Positions 6,091 to 14,135 of a stretch of DNA of 15,876 bases are shown here, in pieces (the first letter of the stretch is position 1; the number at the start of each line of letters is the position of its first letter). A program made the position numbers and the translations under genes. The stretch is taken from contig JANYGR010000008.1 of assembly GCA_025359355.1 (NCBI GenBank), positions 1 to 15,876 on the forward strand. The letters run 5' to 3'. The DNA comes from Bacteroidota bacterium. Lineage in GTDB: Bacteria > Bacteroidota > Bacteroidia > B-17B0 > Aurantibacillaceae. The notes below the pieces were generated by a model that was not told the DNA's origin, searched no databases, and saw only the letters and a list, made by a program, of their open reading frames with translations.

Positions 6091-6681
6091 ATGACAAAAA
6101 GTATGATGAATCCTAAAGTTGACTTTTATTTTAGTAAAGCAAAAAAATGGCAAGACGAATTAAATGTATTGAGGCCTATTGTTCTTGACTGTGAGTTAAC
6201 CGAAGAATTAAAATGGGGCGTTCCTTGTTACACGTTTCAAAAAAGTAACATCGTTTTAATACATGTATTTAAAGAATACTGTGCGATTTTATTTTTCAAA
6301 GGCGCCTTATTAAAGGACAAAAAAAACATACTCATTCAACAAACAAAGAATGTACAAGCAGCCCGTCAAATAAGATTCACCACAGTAGAGGAAATAATTA
6401 AAATGAAACCAGTGGTGAAAGCTTATATTAAGGAAGCCATTGAAATAGATAAAGCAGGCTTGAAAGTGGAATTAAAAATGGATCTGGAACCTATTCCTGA
6501 AGAATTTCAACAGCAACTAACGGAGATGCCTGCTTTGAAAACAGCATTTAATGCTTTAACTCCTGGGCGACAAAGAGCTTACATTCTTTATTTTTCATCA
6601 GCCAAACAAGCCAAAACCCGTGAATCGAGAATTGAAAAATACATCCCTCAAATTCTTAAAGGCAAGGGATTAGATGATTAG
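6091..6681 (+). CDS. YdeI-like protein: DUF1801 domain plus YdeI/OmpD-associated (OmdA-type) C-terminus
   Basis: This 196-residue soluble protein has two parts. Residues about 15-120 fit the DUF1801 (YdhG-like) fold, with the family signature ELKWGVPCYTFQKSNIVLIHVFK and a following CAILFFKGALL strand pair. Residues about 140-196 fit the YdeI/OmpD-associated tail, ending PGRQRAYILYFSSAKQAKTRESRIEKYIPQI, which resembles the R-x-x-R helical motif seen at the end of these proteins. The order and length match B. subtilis YdeI-type proteins, whose biochemical role is not established. Methionines at 6103 and 6106 are alternative starts, since the first residues (MTKS) are not part of the domain. It has its own promoter candidate and may read into the DUF1304 gene 75 bp downstream. 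Confidence 0.82.
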   Translation: MTKSMMNPKVDFYFSKAKKWQDELNVLRPIVLDCELTEELKWGVPCYTFQKSNIVLIHVFKEYCAILFFKGALLKDKKNILIQQTKNVQAARQIRFTTVEEIIKMKPVVKAYIKEAIEIDKAGLKVELKMDLEPIPEEFQQQLTEMPALKTAFNALTPGRQRAYILYFSSAKQAKTRESRIEKYIPQILKGKGLDD

Positions 6682-6756
6682 TCCTTCAATAAGAATAGTA
6701 AATAAAACAGATACAATCATTTCAACAAAATATATCAAATAAACACAACTTCGTAT

Positions 6757-7125
6757 ATGGAACTTCTTGCAAACCTATTAATTGGATTTATAGCTCTCGA
6801 ACATCTTTACATTTTATATATGGAAATGTTTGCTTGGGAAACACTCGGCAAAAAAACATTTAAAGGTGCTTTACCTGATGAATTATTTAAACCCACTAAA
6901 ACTCTAGCCGCTAATCAGGGCTTATATAATGGTTTTTTAGCGGCAGGATTAATTTGGTCGTTCTTCATTTCAAATGGCAAATGGCAAACAAACATTGCTT
7001 TGTTCTTTTTACTGTGCATCATTATTGCCGGATTATATGGTGCTTTTACTGCTAGTAAAAAGATATTTTTTGTGCAAGCCCTACCCGCGATAATTGCTGT
7101 AATTGTTGTTTTATTAGCAAAGTAA
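6757..7125 (+). CDS. DUF1304 family integral membrane protein
   Basis: This is a 122-residue protein with four hydrophobic helices at about residues 3-24, 55-72, 78-96 and 102-120. It carries the DUF1304 pattern: an N-terminal helix with GFIALEHLYILYMEMFAWET, then a conserved NQGLYNGFLAAGLIW motif and a GLYGAFTASKKIFFVQALPAI segment. The family is widespread and of typical length here; its function is unknown. It may be co-transcribed with the YdeI-like gene upstream, since no terminator or good promoter lies in the 75-bp gap. It is closed by a terminator at 7158. Confidence 0.88.
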   Translation: MELLANLLIGFIALEHLYILYMEMFAWETLGKKTFKGALPDELFKPTKTLAANQGLYNGFLAAGLIWSFFISNGKWQTNIALFFLLCIIIAGLYGAFTASKKIFFVQALPAIIAVIVVLLAK

Positions 7126-7157
7126 CCACAATTTAAACCAAGCCTATCAAGCACTTC

Positions 7158-7198
7158 AGGGCACTATTTAATTACCAAAAAGTGTCCTTCCTTTTTTT
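7158..7198 (+). terminator. Intrinsic terminator after the DUF1304 gene
   Basis: AGGGCACT (7158-7165) pairs with AGTGTCCT (7181-7188), 8 bp with one G-U pair, followed by TCCTTTTTTT. It sits 33 bases after the stop codon. Confidence 0.7.
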
Positions 7199-7228
7199 GA
7201 TAAAATCAATAACCAATCGTTATATTTG
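7197..7228 (+). promoter_or_regulatory. Promoter of the carboxyltransferase gene
   Basis: TTG (7197-7199), 21 nt and TATATTTG (7221-7228) match the Bacteroidota consensus exactly at the -7 element. The predicted transcript starts near 7235 with a leader of about 15 nt. The TTG is embedded in the T-run of the preceding terminator, so the two signals overlap. Confidence 0.6.
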
Positions 7229-7248
7229 CTTAGCAAAAATAAAACCAC

Positions 7249-8877
7249 ATGGACTTAGAATTTAATAAAAACGACGATAAAATGCGCTTGCTTATTTCTC
7301 AAATGGAGCAACGTTTAAATAAAATATACGATGGTGGCGGTAAAAAGCGCATCGAAAAATTACACGAACAAGGTAAAATGAGCGCGCGTGAGCGTATCGA
7401 TTTTTTATTAGACAAAGACACTCCTCGTTTTGAGATGGGTGCTTTTGCAGGCTACGAAATGTATGCCGAGCATGGCGGTTGCCCAGGCGGAGGTGTTGTT
7501 ATTGTAATTGGTTATGTAAGTGGTAAACAATGTATTGTGGTGGCTAACGATGCTACTGTAAAAGCAGGAGCGTGGTTTCCTATTACAGGTAAAAAGAATT
7601 TACGTGCACAAGAAATTGCCATGGAAAATCGCTTACCAATTATCTATTTAGTAGATAGCGCAGGTGTCTATTTACCTTTGCAAGATGAAATTTTTCCTGA
7701 TAAGGAACACTTTGGTCGTATCTTCCGTAACAATGCCATTATGAGCGGAATGGGTATTTTACAAGTATCTGCTGTTATGGGAAGCTGTGTGGCAGGTGGT
7801 GCTTACTTACCGATTATGAGCGATGAAGCGATGATCGTTGATAAAACAGGCTCTATCTTTTTAGCAGGATCGTATTTGGTAAAAGCGGCTATTGGCGAAA
7901 ACATTGATAACGAAACCCTTGGTGGCGCCACAACGCATTGCGAAGTGAGTGGAGTAACAGATTATAAATGTAAGGACGATGCTGATTGCTTGACCCGCAT
8001 TCGCAACATTATGAGTAAAGTTGGTGATTATGATAAAGCTGGCTTTAACCGCGAAACCCCTACACTGCCTAAAAAAGATCCTAAAGAAATATATGGTATC
8101 ATTCCTGATGTTCGCGATAAACAATACGAAATTCGTGAAATTATTGAACGTTTGGTTGATGGCGGCGAACACGACGAATACAAAGAATTATACGGACAAT
8201 CCATCGTTTGTACTTATGCACGTATTGATGGCTGGGCAGTTGGCATCGTTGCCAATCAACGCAAAGTAGTCAAATCTAAAAAAGGCGAAATGCAATTTGG
8301 CGGCGTTATTTATAGCGATAGCGCTGATAAGGCAGCACGTTTTATTATGAATTGTAACCAAAAGAAAATTCCTTTAGTATTTTTACAAGATGCTACAGGC
8401 TTTATGGTTGGCTCAAGAAGCGAGCATGGTGGTATTATTAAAGATGGTGCTAAATTAGTAAGTGCGATGGCAAATTCAGTTGTACCTAAGTTTACAATCA
8501 TTATTGGAAACAGTTATGGCGCAGCAAATTATGCGATGTGTGGTAAGGCTTACGATCCTCGTTTCATTGTTGGTTGGCCTACAGCTCAAGTAGCAGTTAT
8601 GGGTGGTGCACAAGCTGCTAAAGTGTTGGTTCAAATAGAAGTCGCTTCATTAAAAGCAAAAGGAGAAGAAATTACGCCTGAAAAAGAAGCTGAATTATAT
8701 AACAAAACAAAAGACCGTTACGATACACAAACAACACCTTATTACGCAGCGAGTCGTCTTTGGTTAGATGCAATCATAGATCCGTTAGATACACGTAAAG
8801 TGATTAGCATGGGCATAGAAATGGCTAACCATGCGCCTATCACAAAAGCGTATAACGTAGGTGTTTTACAAACCTAG
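7249..8877 (+). CDS. Acyl-CoA carboxylase, carboxyltransferase (beta) subunit, methylcrotonyl-CoA carboxylase-like
   Basis: At 542 residues the protein has the usual length of MccB/PccB-type subunits. It transfers the carboxyl group from carboxybiotin to an acyl-CoA. The N-half has MSARERIDFLLD (44-55), DSAGVYLPLQ (136-145) and an oxyanion-forming GSCVAGGAYLPIMSDE (178-193), then LGGATTHCEVSGVTD (224-238). The C-half has FLQDATGFMVGS (378-389) and the second oxyanion segment GNSYGAANYAMCG (420-432), then GWPTAQVAVMGGAQAA (442-457). The MSDE...G-IFLAG...LVKAA...GGA..H..SGV.D pattern favours methylcrotonyl-CoA carboxylase (leucine breakdown) over propionyl-CoA carboxylase, but substrate specificity cannot be settled by eye. 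The biotin carboxylase/biotin carrier subunit it needs is not in this window. It looks monocistronic, with its own promoter and terminator, and is more G+C-rich in codon use than its neighbours, which fits high expression. Confidence 0.93.
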   Translation: MDLEFNKNDDKMRLLISQMEQRLNKIYDGGGKKRIEKLHEQGKMSARERIDFLLDKDTPRFEMGAFAGYEMYAEHGGCPGGGVVIVIGYVSGKQCIVVANDATVKAGAWFPITGKKNLRAQEIAMENRLPIIYLVDSAGVYLPLQDEIFPDKEHFGRIFRNNAIMSGMGILQVSAVMGSCVAGGAYLPIMSDEAMIVDKTGSIFLAGSYLVKAAIGENIDNETLGGATTHCEVSGVTDYKCKDDADCLTRIRNIMSKVGDYDKAGFNRETPTLPKKDPKEIYGIIPDVRDKQYEIREIIERLVDGGEHDEYKELYGQSIVCTYARIDGWAVGIVANQRKVVKSKKGEMQFGGVIYSDSADKAARFIMNCNQKKIPLVFLQDATGFMVGSRSEHGGIIKDGAKLVSAMANSVVPKFTIIIGNSYGAANYAMCGKAYDPRFIVGWPTAQVAVMGGAQAAKVLVQIEVASLKAKGEEITPEKEAELYNKTKDRYDTQTTPYYAASRLWLDAIIDPLDTRKVISMGIEMANHAPITKAYNVGVLQT

Positions 8878-8885
8878 TTTTTAAT

Positions 8886-8953
8886 GAGTAAATAATCAAT
8901 AAGGAATGACATTAAAACATTCATAACCTTATTACACTCATTTACTCCTTTCG
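8886..8953 (+). terminator. Nested stem-loop terminator after the carboxyltransferase gene
   Basis: The outer stem GAGTAAAT (8886-8893) pairs with ATTTACTC (8940-8947). An inner stem AATAAGG (8898-8904) pairs with CCTTATT (8927-8933). Both are perfect, and a T-rich run (CTTTCGTTT) follows. The structure begins 8 bases after the stop codon. Confidence 0.6.
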
Positions 8954-8969
8954 TTTAATTTTATAAGTA

Positions 8970-8977
8970 TATTTTTG
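8970..8977 (+). promoter_or_regulatory. -7 promoter element of the SprB-repeat T9SS gene
   Basis: TATTTTTG matches TAnnTTTG, 27 bases before ATG 9004. No TTG is present at the -33 distance. The surrounding 15 bases (8968-8982) recur exactly at 10390-10404 before the phosphatase gene. Confidence 0.4.
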
Positions 8978-9003
8978 AGAAACTCATTCTTAAAAATATA
9001 TTT

Positions 9004-10332
9004 ATGAAACAACTTTTACTTTCTCTTACGGTTCTGCTTACCTTAAGCTCTCAATTATTTTCTCAGGCAAATTTAAAGCTATATGGCTTTGCTGGAAGAG
9101 GCGGTGCTACCGGTACTTTATATTATGGCATTTGCAATGATGTAGCGCCTTACACAATTACATTAGACGGAAGTGCATCTTTCAATAATACAACCATTAC
9201 ACCTGGATCTCATACTTTACAAATTGTATCCACATCTTCTAACGTTTATAAAGCTGTTTTAAACTACGATCCAATCAATGGTATTTCAGCTTCGTTTCCT
9301 GTATTACCTGTTGGAACAAATACCTTTACGGCCTTTGTTAAAAGAAAATCAAATACAGGAGTTTCACCGTCTTGTAATGGTTCTTTTACCATTGCTGTTA
9401 ATGGTAATGCACCACCATTTGTCAATAATTGGTATAATTCAGGTACCATTATTCCTGCCGCTACTAATACGCCAACGCTTGGCAATTTATGTTCCGGTAA
9501 TTATGGATTTTACGCAACCGATAATACCTCTTGTCCTGCTTCAGGAACTGGAAGTTTAGTAGCAAGTTATACTGTAGGAACAGGTTCTTTCCCAATAGAT
9601 ATGGGAACTACTCAGTGCGCTATCATGACTTCCAATTTATCCTGTAATGCGGTATGTACTGGTTCTGCACAATTAATGCCTATGCCGTCGGATGCTGATA
9701 TAACAAATACAATCCTTAATGGGCCTACATCAGCTAATGGTGGTTTTGGCCCTGCACCAATTAGTATTACCAATCAATGTGCGGGTATGGTTAATGGTAT
9801 TGTGATGGATGCAACAGGAGCTCAAGCTCAATGTTTTTGGACAATTTCAGAACCTACTCCGCTAGTTGTAATGTTTAATAAAACAAATGCGACAGCACCT
9901 AATTTTAATAATGGTAGTTATACGGTACTTGCAACTGGAGGAACGCCAGCTTATTCTTATTCACCATCACCTACAGTACAAAACTTAACTGTTGGAACCT
10001 ATACCGCTTGTGTGGCTGATGCTAATGGCTGTGTAACATGTAACACTGTTTCAATTGCACAATCAAGTGCTATTAATGAACTATTGGCTTCTGAGTATAC
10101 AATTTATCCTACCTTAACAGATAATGAATTAATGATTTCTAGTAATACACTTTCTTTAGAAAACATTCAATTGCATTTAATTTCATTGGATGGAAAAGAT
10201 ATGGATGTTAAAATGGAAAAAAATTCTAAGCAAATCACACTATTTTTAAATAACTTATCTAACGGAGTTTACATTTTAAAAATTAATACCGAAACTAAAT
10301 CTGCTTACAAACGAATTATCGTAAAACATTAA
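9004..10332 (+). CDS. T9SS-secreted protein with SprB-like repeat
   Basis: The 442-residue protein starts with a signal peptide (MKQLLLSLTVLLTLSS, ending QLFSQ-A). Residues about 25-280 form a Ser/Thr/Gly-rich, cysteine-containing beta-type region with no named domain. At about 285-352 lies one SprB-like repeat unit, recognisable from ATGGTPAYSYSPSP, LTVGTYTACVADANGCV and TCNTVSI. SprB repeats are found in gliding adhesins and other large surface proteins of Bacteroidota, but a single copy does not by itself imply adhesion. The last 84 residues or so are a T9SS type A sorting domain: EYTIYPTLTDNELMI, LISLDGKD, LSNGVYILKI and the basic end YKRIIVKH. The usual YPNP is replaced by YPTL. The protein is thus exported through T9SS, whose regulator PorX is encoded at 14118. 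It is flanked by terminators on both sides and looks monocistronic. Confidence 0.9.
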   Translation: MKQLLLSLTVLLTLSSQLFSQANLKLYGFAGRGGATGTLYYGICNDVAPYTITLDGSASFNNTTITPGSHTLQIVSTSSNVYKAVLNYDPINGISASFPVLPVGTNTFTAFVKRKSNTGVSPSCNGSFTIAVNGNAPPFVNNWYNSGTIIPAATNTPTLGNLCSGNYGFYATDNTSCPASGTGSLVASYTVGTGSFPIDMGTTQCAIMTSNLSCNAVCTGSAQLMPMPSDADITNTILNGPTSANGGFGPAPISITNQCAGMVNGIVMDATGAQAQCFWTISEPTPLVVMFNKTNATAPNFNNGSYTVLATGGTPAYSYSPSPTVQNLTVGTYTACVADANGCVTCNTVSIAQSSAINELLASEYTIYPTLTDNELMISSNTLSLENIQLHLISLDGKDMDVKMEKNSKQITLFLNNLSNGVYILKINTETKSAYKRIIVKH

Positions 10333-10355
10333 TCGCATTTTATTTCCTAAAAAGC

Positions 10356-10386
10356 ACAAAAGCCACGTAAATCGTGGCTTTTGTTT
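10356..10386 (+). terminator. Strong intrinsic terminator
   Basis: ACAAAAGCCACG (10356-10367) and CGTGGCTTTTGT (10373-10384) make a perfect 12-bp stem with a 5-nt loop. The stem has A-runs and T-runs on opposite sides, so it can work in both directions. It lies 24 bases after the stop codon of the T9SS gene. Confidence 0.88.
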
Positions 10387-10391
10387 GCTTA

Positions 10392-10399
10392 TATTTTTG
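10392..10399 (+). promoter_or_regulatory. -7 promoter element candidate for the phosphatase operon
   Basis: TATTTTTG (10392-10399) follows the terminator by 7 bases and would give a leader of about 105 nt before ATG 10510. A weaker alternative, TATATTCA, lies at 10421-10428. Neither has a TTG at the proper distance, so the assignment is tentative. Confidence 0.35.
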
Positions 10400-10509
10400 A
10401 GAAAATACGCTAAAAAAATGTATATTCACATCCTTAAATTGCATTAAAGAATTAGTCAACCCATTCGCATTTTGTTAACTCTCATTATAATTAAACAACA
10501 ATCACAAAC

Positions 10510-11547
10510 ATGATTCGGATTTACATTATTTCTTTTTTATTTCTGAGCTTCTTATCAAGCGCTCAAATGGATGCATTTAAAAACGACCCTCATTACAAGG
10601 AACATATTGGAATCAAAGAATCTTTTTGGGGATCATCCGAAGATGATTTTATGGTCTGTTACCCAAAGTCGCACCGCAGTTTATTTGCAACCATTTTTGG
10701 GTTAGGCTTGGTAACAGTTGGTGCTATTACGTTTGCCTTAGTCACTCAACGCAAATCCAACAAAAAACTTTCCGCTGTCAATAAACTGATTGAAGAAAAA
10801 AATAAAGATCTAACCGATAGCATTAATTACTCTTCTCGCATTCAAAATGCGATATTACCTCAAATACCCGAAAGCTTCAATGCTCACAATAGTTTAATTT
10901 ACTATAAACCCAAAGACACAGTCAGTGGCGACACCTATTGGGTTGATGAAATCAGTCAGTATAAAATATTCATCATCGCTGATTGTACTGGACATGGCGT
11001 ACCAGGTGCCTTATTAACAATGTTGGTTAATTCATCCGTACAAAAAGCATTATTTGAAAACGACTTAATCAATCCAACAGCTATATTGGGTAGCATCAAT
11101 ACTCAAATAAAAACATCCTTAAAACAAAACTTACCGTCAGCCGTTCAAGATAGTGTAGATATGTCGGTAGCTGTTTTGAATAGCGAAACACTTGAATTGC
11201 AATTCGCAGGAGCAAATAGTCATCTATTCATTATTAAAAATAACGTCATTGATTTGATCAAAGGAAATAAATGTACGGTTGGTTCTGTTCAAGAGCATGT
11301 TACAGAACATCCTACTACGATTAGTATTCAGATGAATAAACAAGACAGTTTCATCTTATATACAGATGGTGTAGTGGATCAAATTGGTGGCAGTAAAAAA
11401 CAAAAATTAAAACGTTCAGGATTTCAACAACTCATCGAATCATCTTTAAAAAATTCATTTCTAAGCTCATTGTCTGCTAGCCTTGATGAATGGAAGCACG
11501 GTAATGAACAAGTGGATGACATCACGTTAATTGGATTCACCGTATAA
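10510..11547 (+). CDS. Membrane-anchored SpoIIE/PP2C-family serine phosphatase
   Basis: The 345-residue protein has a signal-peptide-like N-terminus (1-19, ending SSAQ), a short extracytoplasmic stretch of about 38 residues with one cysteine, a membrane helix (58-78) and a helical linker (85-118, NKLIEEKNKDLTDSINYSSRIQNAILP). A cytoplasmic SpoIIE-type phosphatase domain follows. Its metal-binding and core motifs are present: PKDTVSGDTYW (134-144), ADCTGHGVPGA (157-167), DMSVAVLN (217-224), AGANSHL (233-239), YTDGVVDQ (284-291) and QVDDITLIGF (334-343). Such enzymes dephosphorylate serine on anti-anti-sigma-like or other partner proteins. The usual long sensor (TPR or 7TM repeats) of Bacteroidota relatives is missing, making this a compact form. 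It is the first gene of a probable operon with the permease 7 bp downstream. The substrate is unknown. Confidence 0.9.
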   Translation: MIRIYIISFLFLSFLSSAQMDAFKNDPHYKEHIGIKESFWGSSEDDFMVCYPKSHRSLFATIFGLGLVTVGAITFALVTQRKSNKKLSAVNKLIEEKNKDLTDSINYSSRIQNAILPQIPESFNAHNSLIYYKPKDTVSGDTYWVDEISQYKIFIIADCTGHGVPGALLTMLVNSSVQKALFENDLINPTAILGSINTQIKTSLKQNLPSAVQDSVDMSVAVLNSETLELQFAGANSHLFIIKNNVIDLIKGNKCTVGSVQEHVTEHPTTISIQMNKQDSFILYTDGVVDQIGGSKKQKLKRSGFQQLIESSLKNSFLSSLSASLDEWKHGNEQVDDITLIGFTV

Positions 11548-11554
11548 CCCATCA

Positions 11555-12895
11555 ATGAAAGCAACTTATAAAATAAGTTTAGTAACTGCTATTTCTGTTG
11601 TAATAGCTAATATGATTGGCACGGGAGTATTTACGTCTATTGGCTTCCAAGTAATCGATTTACACACAACCTTTGCCATTTTATTATTATGGGTACTTGG
11701 TGGCATTATGGCGCTTTGTGGAGCTTTAACGTACGGAGAAATCGGGGCAGCTTTTCCAAATAGTGGCGGAGAATATATTTATTTATCTAAACTGTATCAT
11801 CCCTTAATTGGGTTTTTATCAGGTTGGGTTAGCTCTACCGTTGGCTTTGCAGCACCAGTAGCATTAGCTGCCATGGCCTTAGGGAAATATGTTCAAAGTG
11901 TATTTCCGAGTGTTAATGAAACCATATTAGCAATTACTGTTGTGTGTATCCTCACACTAATACATTCTTATAACTTACGATTTGGCGCCGCTTTTCAACG
12001 AGTAGCTACTGTAATAAAAGTCGTGTTTATTGTTTTGTTTATCACAGCTGGCTTTATTTATACACCACAACACAGCATTTCTGTTTTACCAACCGAACGT
12101 AGTTCTGTTGATGTTTTCAGTGGCGCGTTTGCGGTATCGTTGTATTGGGTTTCATATTCGTATTCAGGTTGGAACGCTGCAGCTTACATGACAGGGGACA
12201 TTAAAGACCCTTCTAAAAATTTACCAAAATCTTTATTGATTGGAACCAGCATCGTTACTATTTTTTATTTATTACTTAATTACATTTTTTTATACACGGC
12301 TCCAGTTAATGAATTAGCGGGACAAGTAGAGATTGGACACATCAGTGCCCAACACATATTCGGACAACAGATTGGCAATGTAGTTGGCATCGTTATCGCT
12401 TTATTATTAGTTTCTTCCATTAGCGCCATGATATTAGCGGGACCAAGAGTAGCGTCTTCCATCGGAAAAAACATAGCTCCTTTAAAAGTATTTGCGACAG
12501 AAAATAAACAAGGCGTACCTTATGTATCTATCATGACGCAATCGGTTATTGCTATTATTTTAATTGCTTCAGCCAAATTTGATGATGTATTGAAATTGAT
12601 AGGTTTTGTACTAACAGTATTTACTTTTTTAACCGTACTTGGCGTTTTTGTATTACGCACTAAATTCAAACACATCGAAAAACCCTATAAAACATGGGGA
12701 TATCCGGTTACTCCTATTCTATTTTTAATTATTAATGCCTGGATTTTAGGTTTTGGATTTTACATAGAACCTAAAATGAGTTTATACGGTTTAGGGCTAA
12801 TAGCTTTGGGTGTAATTGTTTGGTATATCTTAAAACAACTATCACCGATAAGTACTTTAGAAAACGACACTATTATTGAAAGCGAAATAAAATAA
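11555..12895 (+). CDS. APC-superfamily amino acid permease
   Basis: The start chosen is ATG 11555 (446 residues, MKATYKISLVTAISVV). An upstream in-frame ATG at 11531 would overlap the phosphatase gene by 17 bp and add eight non-conserved residues. About 12 hydrophobic helices are visible. The first contains the unwound substrate-binding motif ANMIGTGVF, and the second/third region has GALTYGEIGAAFPNSGGEYIYL, both typical of amino acid-polyamine-organocation carriers. The loop GDIKDPSKNLPKSLLIG (about residue 211) is another family mark. It should import, or exchange by proton- or counter-transport, an amino acid or amine across the inner membrane; which one is not evident. It lies between a phosphatase and a lipoprotein gene in one tight transcription unit. 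Confidence 0.92.
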   Translation: MKATYKISLVTAISVVIANMIGTGVFTSIGFQVIDLHTTFAILLLWVLGGIMALCGALTYGEIGAAFPNSGGEYIYLSKLYHPLIGFLSGWVSSTVGFAAPVALAAMALGKYVQSVFPSVNETILAITVVCILTLIHSYNLRFGAAFQRVATVIKVVFIVLFITAGFIYTPQHSISVLPTERSSVDVFSGAFAVSLYWVSYSYSGWNAAAYMTGDIKDPSKNLPKSLLIGTSIVTIFYLLLNYIFLYTAPVNELAGQVEIGHISAQHIFGQQIGNVVGIVIALLLVSSISAMILAGPRVASSIGKNIAPLKVFATENKQGVPYVSIMTQSVIAIILIASAKFDDVLKLIGFVLTVFTFLTVLGVFVLRTKFKHIEKPYKTWGYPVTPILFLIINAWILGFGFYIEPKMSLYGLGLIALGVIVWYILKQLSPISTLENDTIIESEIK

Positions 12896-12906
12896 AAACA
12901 CAACTT

Positions 12907-14115
12907 ATGATTAAGACCCTTGTTGCCTGTTCTGGATTAGTATTAATGGCCTGCTCATCATCTAATCACGAAAAAGAAACTCTGATTCAGAAAGATTCTA
13001 CAATAGTAGGAGCACCATTAACATCCGTAAATGATTCGTTACCAAAGGCAACCATTACTACCAATTGTCATAACGATAGCTTAAATGCGGTTGCTGATAT
13101 CATGTCGGGGATTGCTGATTCTAGCTCTGTTTTAGGCTATATTCAAAAATCGAGCGACTTTAAAGTGTTCAGTAAAAACTTTGATAAACGCTGGAAGACT
13201 TTCGATTCAACGCGTTTAAATAATCTACGAAAATTTAAAGACACTGAAATTTCCAAAATTGTCAAAACACAATCTACTTTATTTTATCCGTTTTCTGGTC
13301 CAGATATTTTGCATGCTCAAACTTTTTTTCCTGATGTAGATAAATATGTGATGATTGGATTAGAGCCAGTAGGAAGCTTTCCTGAGTTTAATCAAAAAGA
13401 AAAAGATTCTTTAAACACATACTTTTCTAAAGTAAATACTTCTTTAAATGCTATTTTGAAATTTAGTTTTTTCAGAACAGAAAGTATGAGTAAAGATTTG
13501 CGCAACGAAGAAGTTGATGGCACGCTTCATTTATTAGTATTATTTTTAAAACGTACCGGAAATACCTTATGCTCTGCAAAGCCTGTAACCATTGATAGTT
13601 TAGGAGCTGTTAAATACATTAGTTCTTTTGCCAATTTAAAAAAATTAAAAGCTAATACTAGAGGTGTAGAAATTATGTTTGCAGATATCAATCAACATCC
13701 CAAGACCTTATACTACTTTTCGCTAAATGCCTCTGATGGTGGCTTAAAATCTAATAAAGGTTTTGTAACTTATCTTAAAAATATGGGAACGGTTAATACG
13801 TACTTAAAAGGAGCTTCCTATTTAATGCATAAAAATTATTTTTCCATCATCCGTAATACCATTATCAATCAAAGCCAACATGTGATACAAGATGACAGTG
13901 GCATAGCATTTCATTATTTCATAGAAAGCTCAAGTAAATGGAATTATTCTTTTTATGGGCAATACTTAAAGCCCATCCCTATGTTTTCAGCCTTTTACCA
14001 ACCCGATTTAGATTCCTTATACAAACAACAAGGCTCTAAACCAATTGGTTTTGGCATCGGATATAACTTCAGAGATAAGAATAGTAATTTTATGATTGCA
14101 AGTAAGCAACACTAA
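12907..14115 (+). CDS. Lipoprotein of unknown function
   Basis: The 402-residue protein has a lipoprotein signal: MIKTLVACSG, then LVLMAC with the lipidated cysteine at residue 16, followed by a Ser- and charge-rich tether (SSSNHEKE). The mature part begins after a 40-residue linker. Motifs that look conserved are FDKRWKTFDSTRLNNLRKF, STLFYPFSGPDILHAQTFFP, KYVMIGLEPVGSFPEF and YPF..PD-type aromatic patches. I do not recognise a named domain. No T9SS sorting domain or membrane helix follows, so it is a soluble domain anchored in the inner or outer membrane. It starts 11 bp after the permease and is the last gene of the operon; its stop codon is 2 bp from the convergent stop of porX. Confidence 0.8.
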   Translation: MIKTLVACSGLVLMACSSSNHEKETLIQKDSTIVGAPLTSVNDSLPKATITTNCHNDSLNAVADIMSGIADSSSVLGYIQKSSDFKVFSKNFDKRWKTFDSTRLNNLRKFKDTEISKIVKTQSTLFYPFSGPDILHAQTFFPDVDKYVMIGLEPVGSFPEFNQKEKDSLNTYFSKVNTSLNAILKFSFFRTESMSKDLRNEEVDGTLHLLVLFLKRTGNTLCSAKPVTIDSLGAVKYISSFANLKKLKANTRGVEIMFADINQHPKTLYYFSLNASDGGLKSNKGFVTYLKNMGTVNTYLKGASYLMHKNYFSIIRNTIINQSQHVIQDDSGIAFHYFIESSSKWNYSFYGQYLKPIPMFSAFYQPDLDSLYKQQGSKPIGFGIGYNFRDKNSNFMIASKQH

Positions 14116-14135
14116 ATTTACTTCGGTGATAGTGT
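14109..14135. terminator. Bidirectional UUCG-capped terminator covering both stop codons
   Basis: The outer stem ACACTA (14109-14114) pairs with TAGTGT (14130-14135). The inner stem TTAC (14118-14121) pairs with GTGA (14126-14129) around a TTCG tetraloop. The hairpin includes the end of the lipoprotein gene (stop 14113-14115) and the porX stop (14120-14118). No long T-run follows on either side, so termination may be partial. Confidence 0.55.

Noticed and set aside
7861..8172. Minus-strand 103-codon frame inside the carboxyltransferase gene, and a similar overlapping plus-phase frame at 8021-8269
   Set aside because: Both are shadows of a strongly conserved enzyme gene whose catalytic motifs are intact in the main frame.
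9264..9559. Short frames on both strands within the SprB-repeat gene
   Set aside because: Hydrophobic or repetitive translations in the wrong phase of a T9SS cargo gene with signal peptide and sorting domain in frame.
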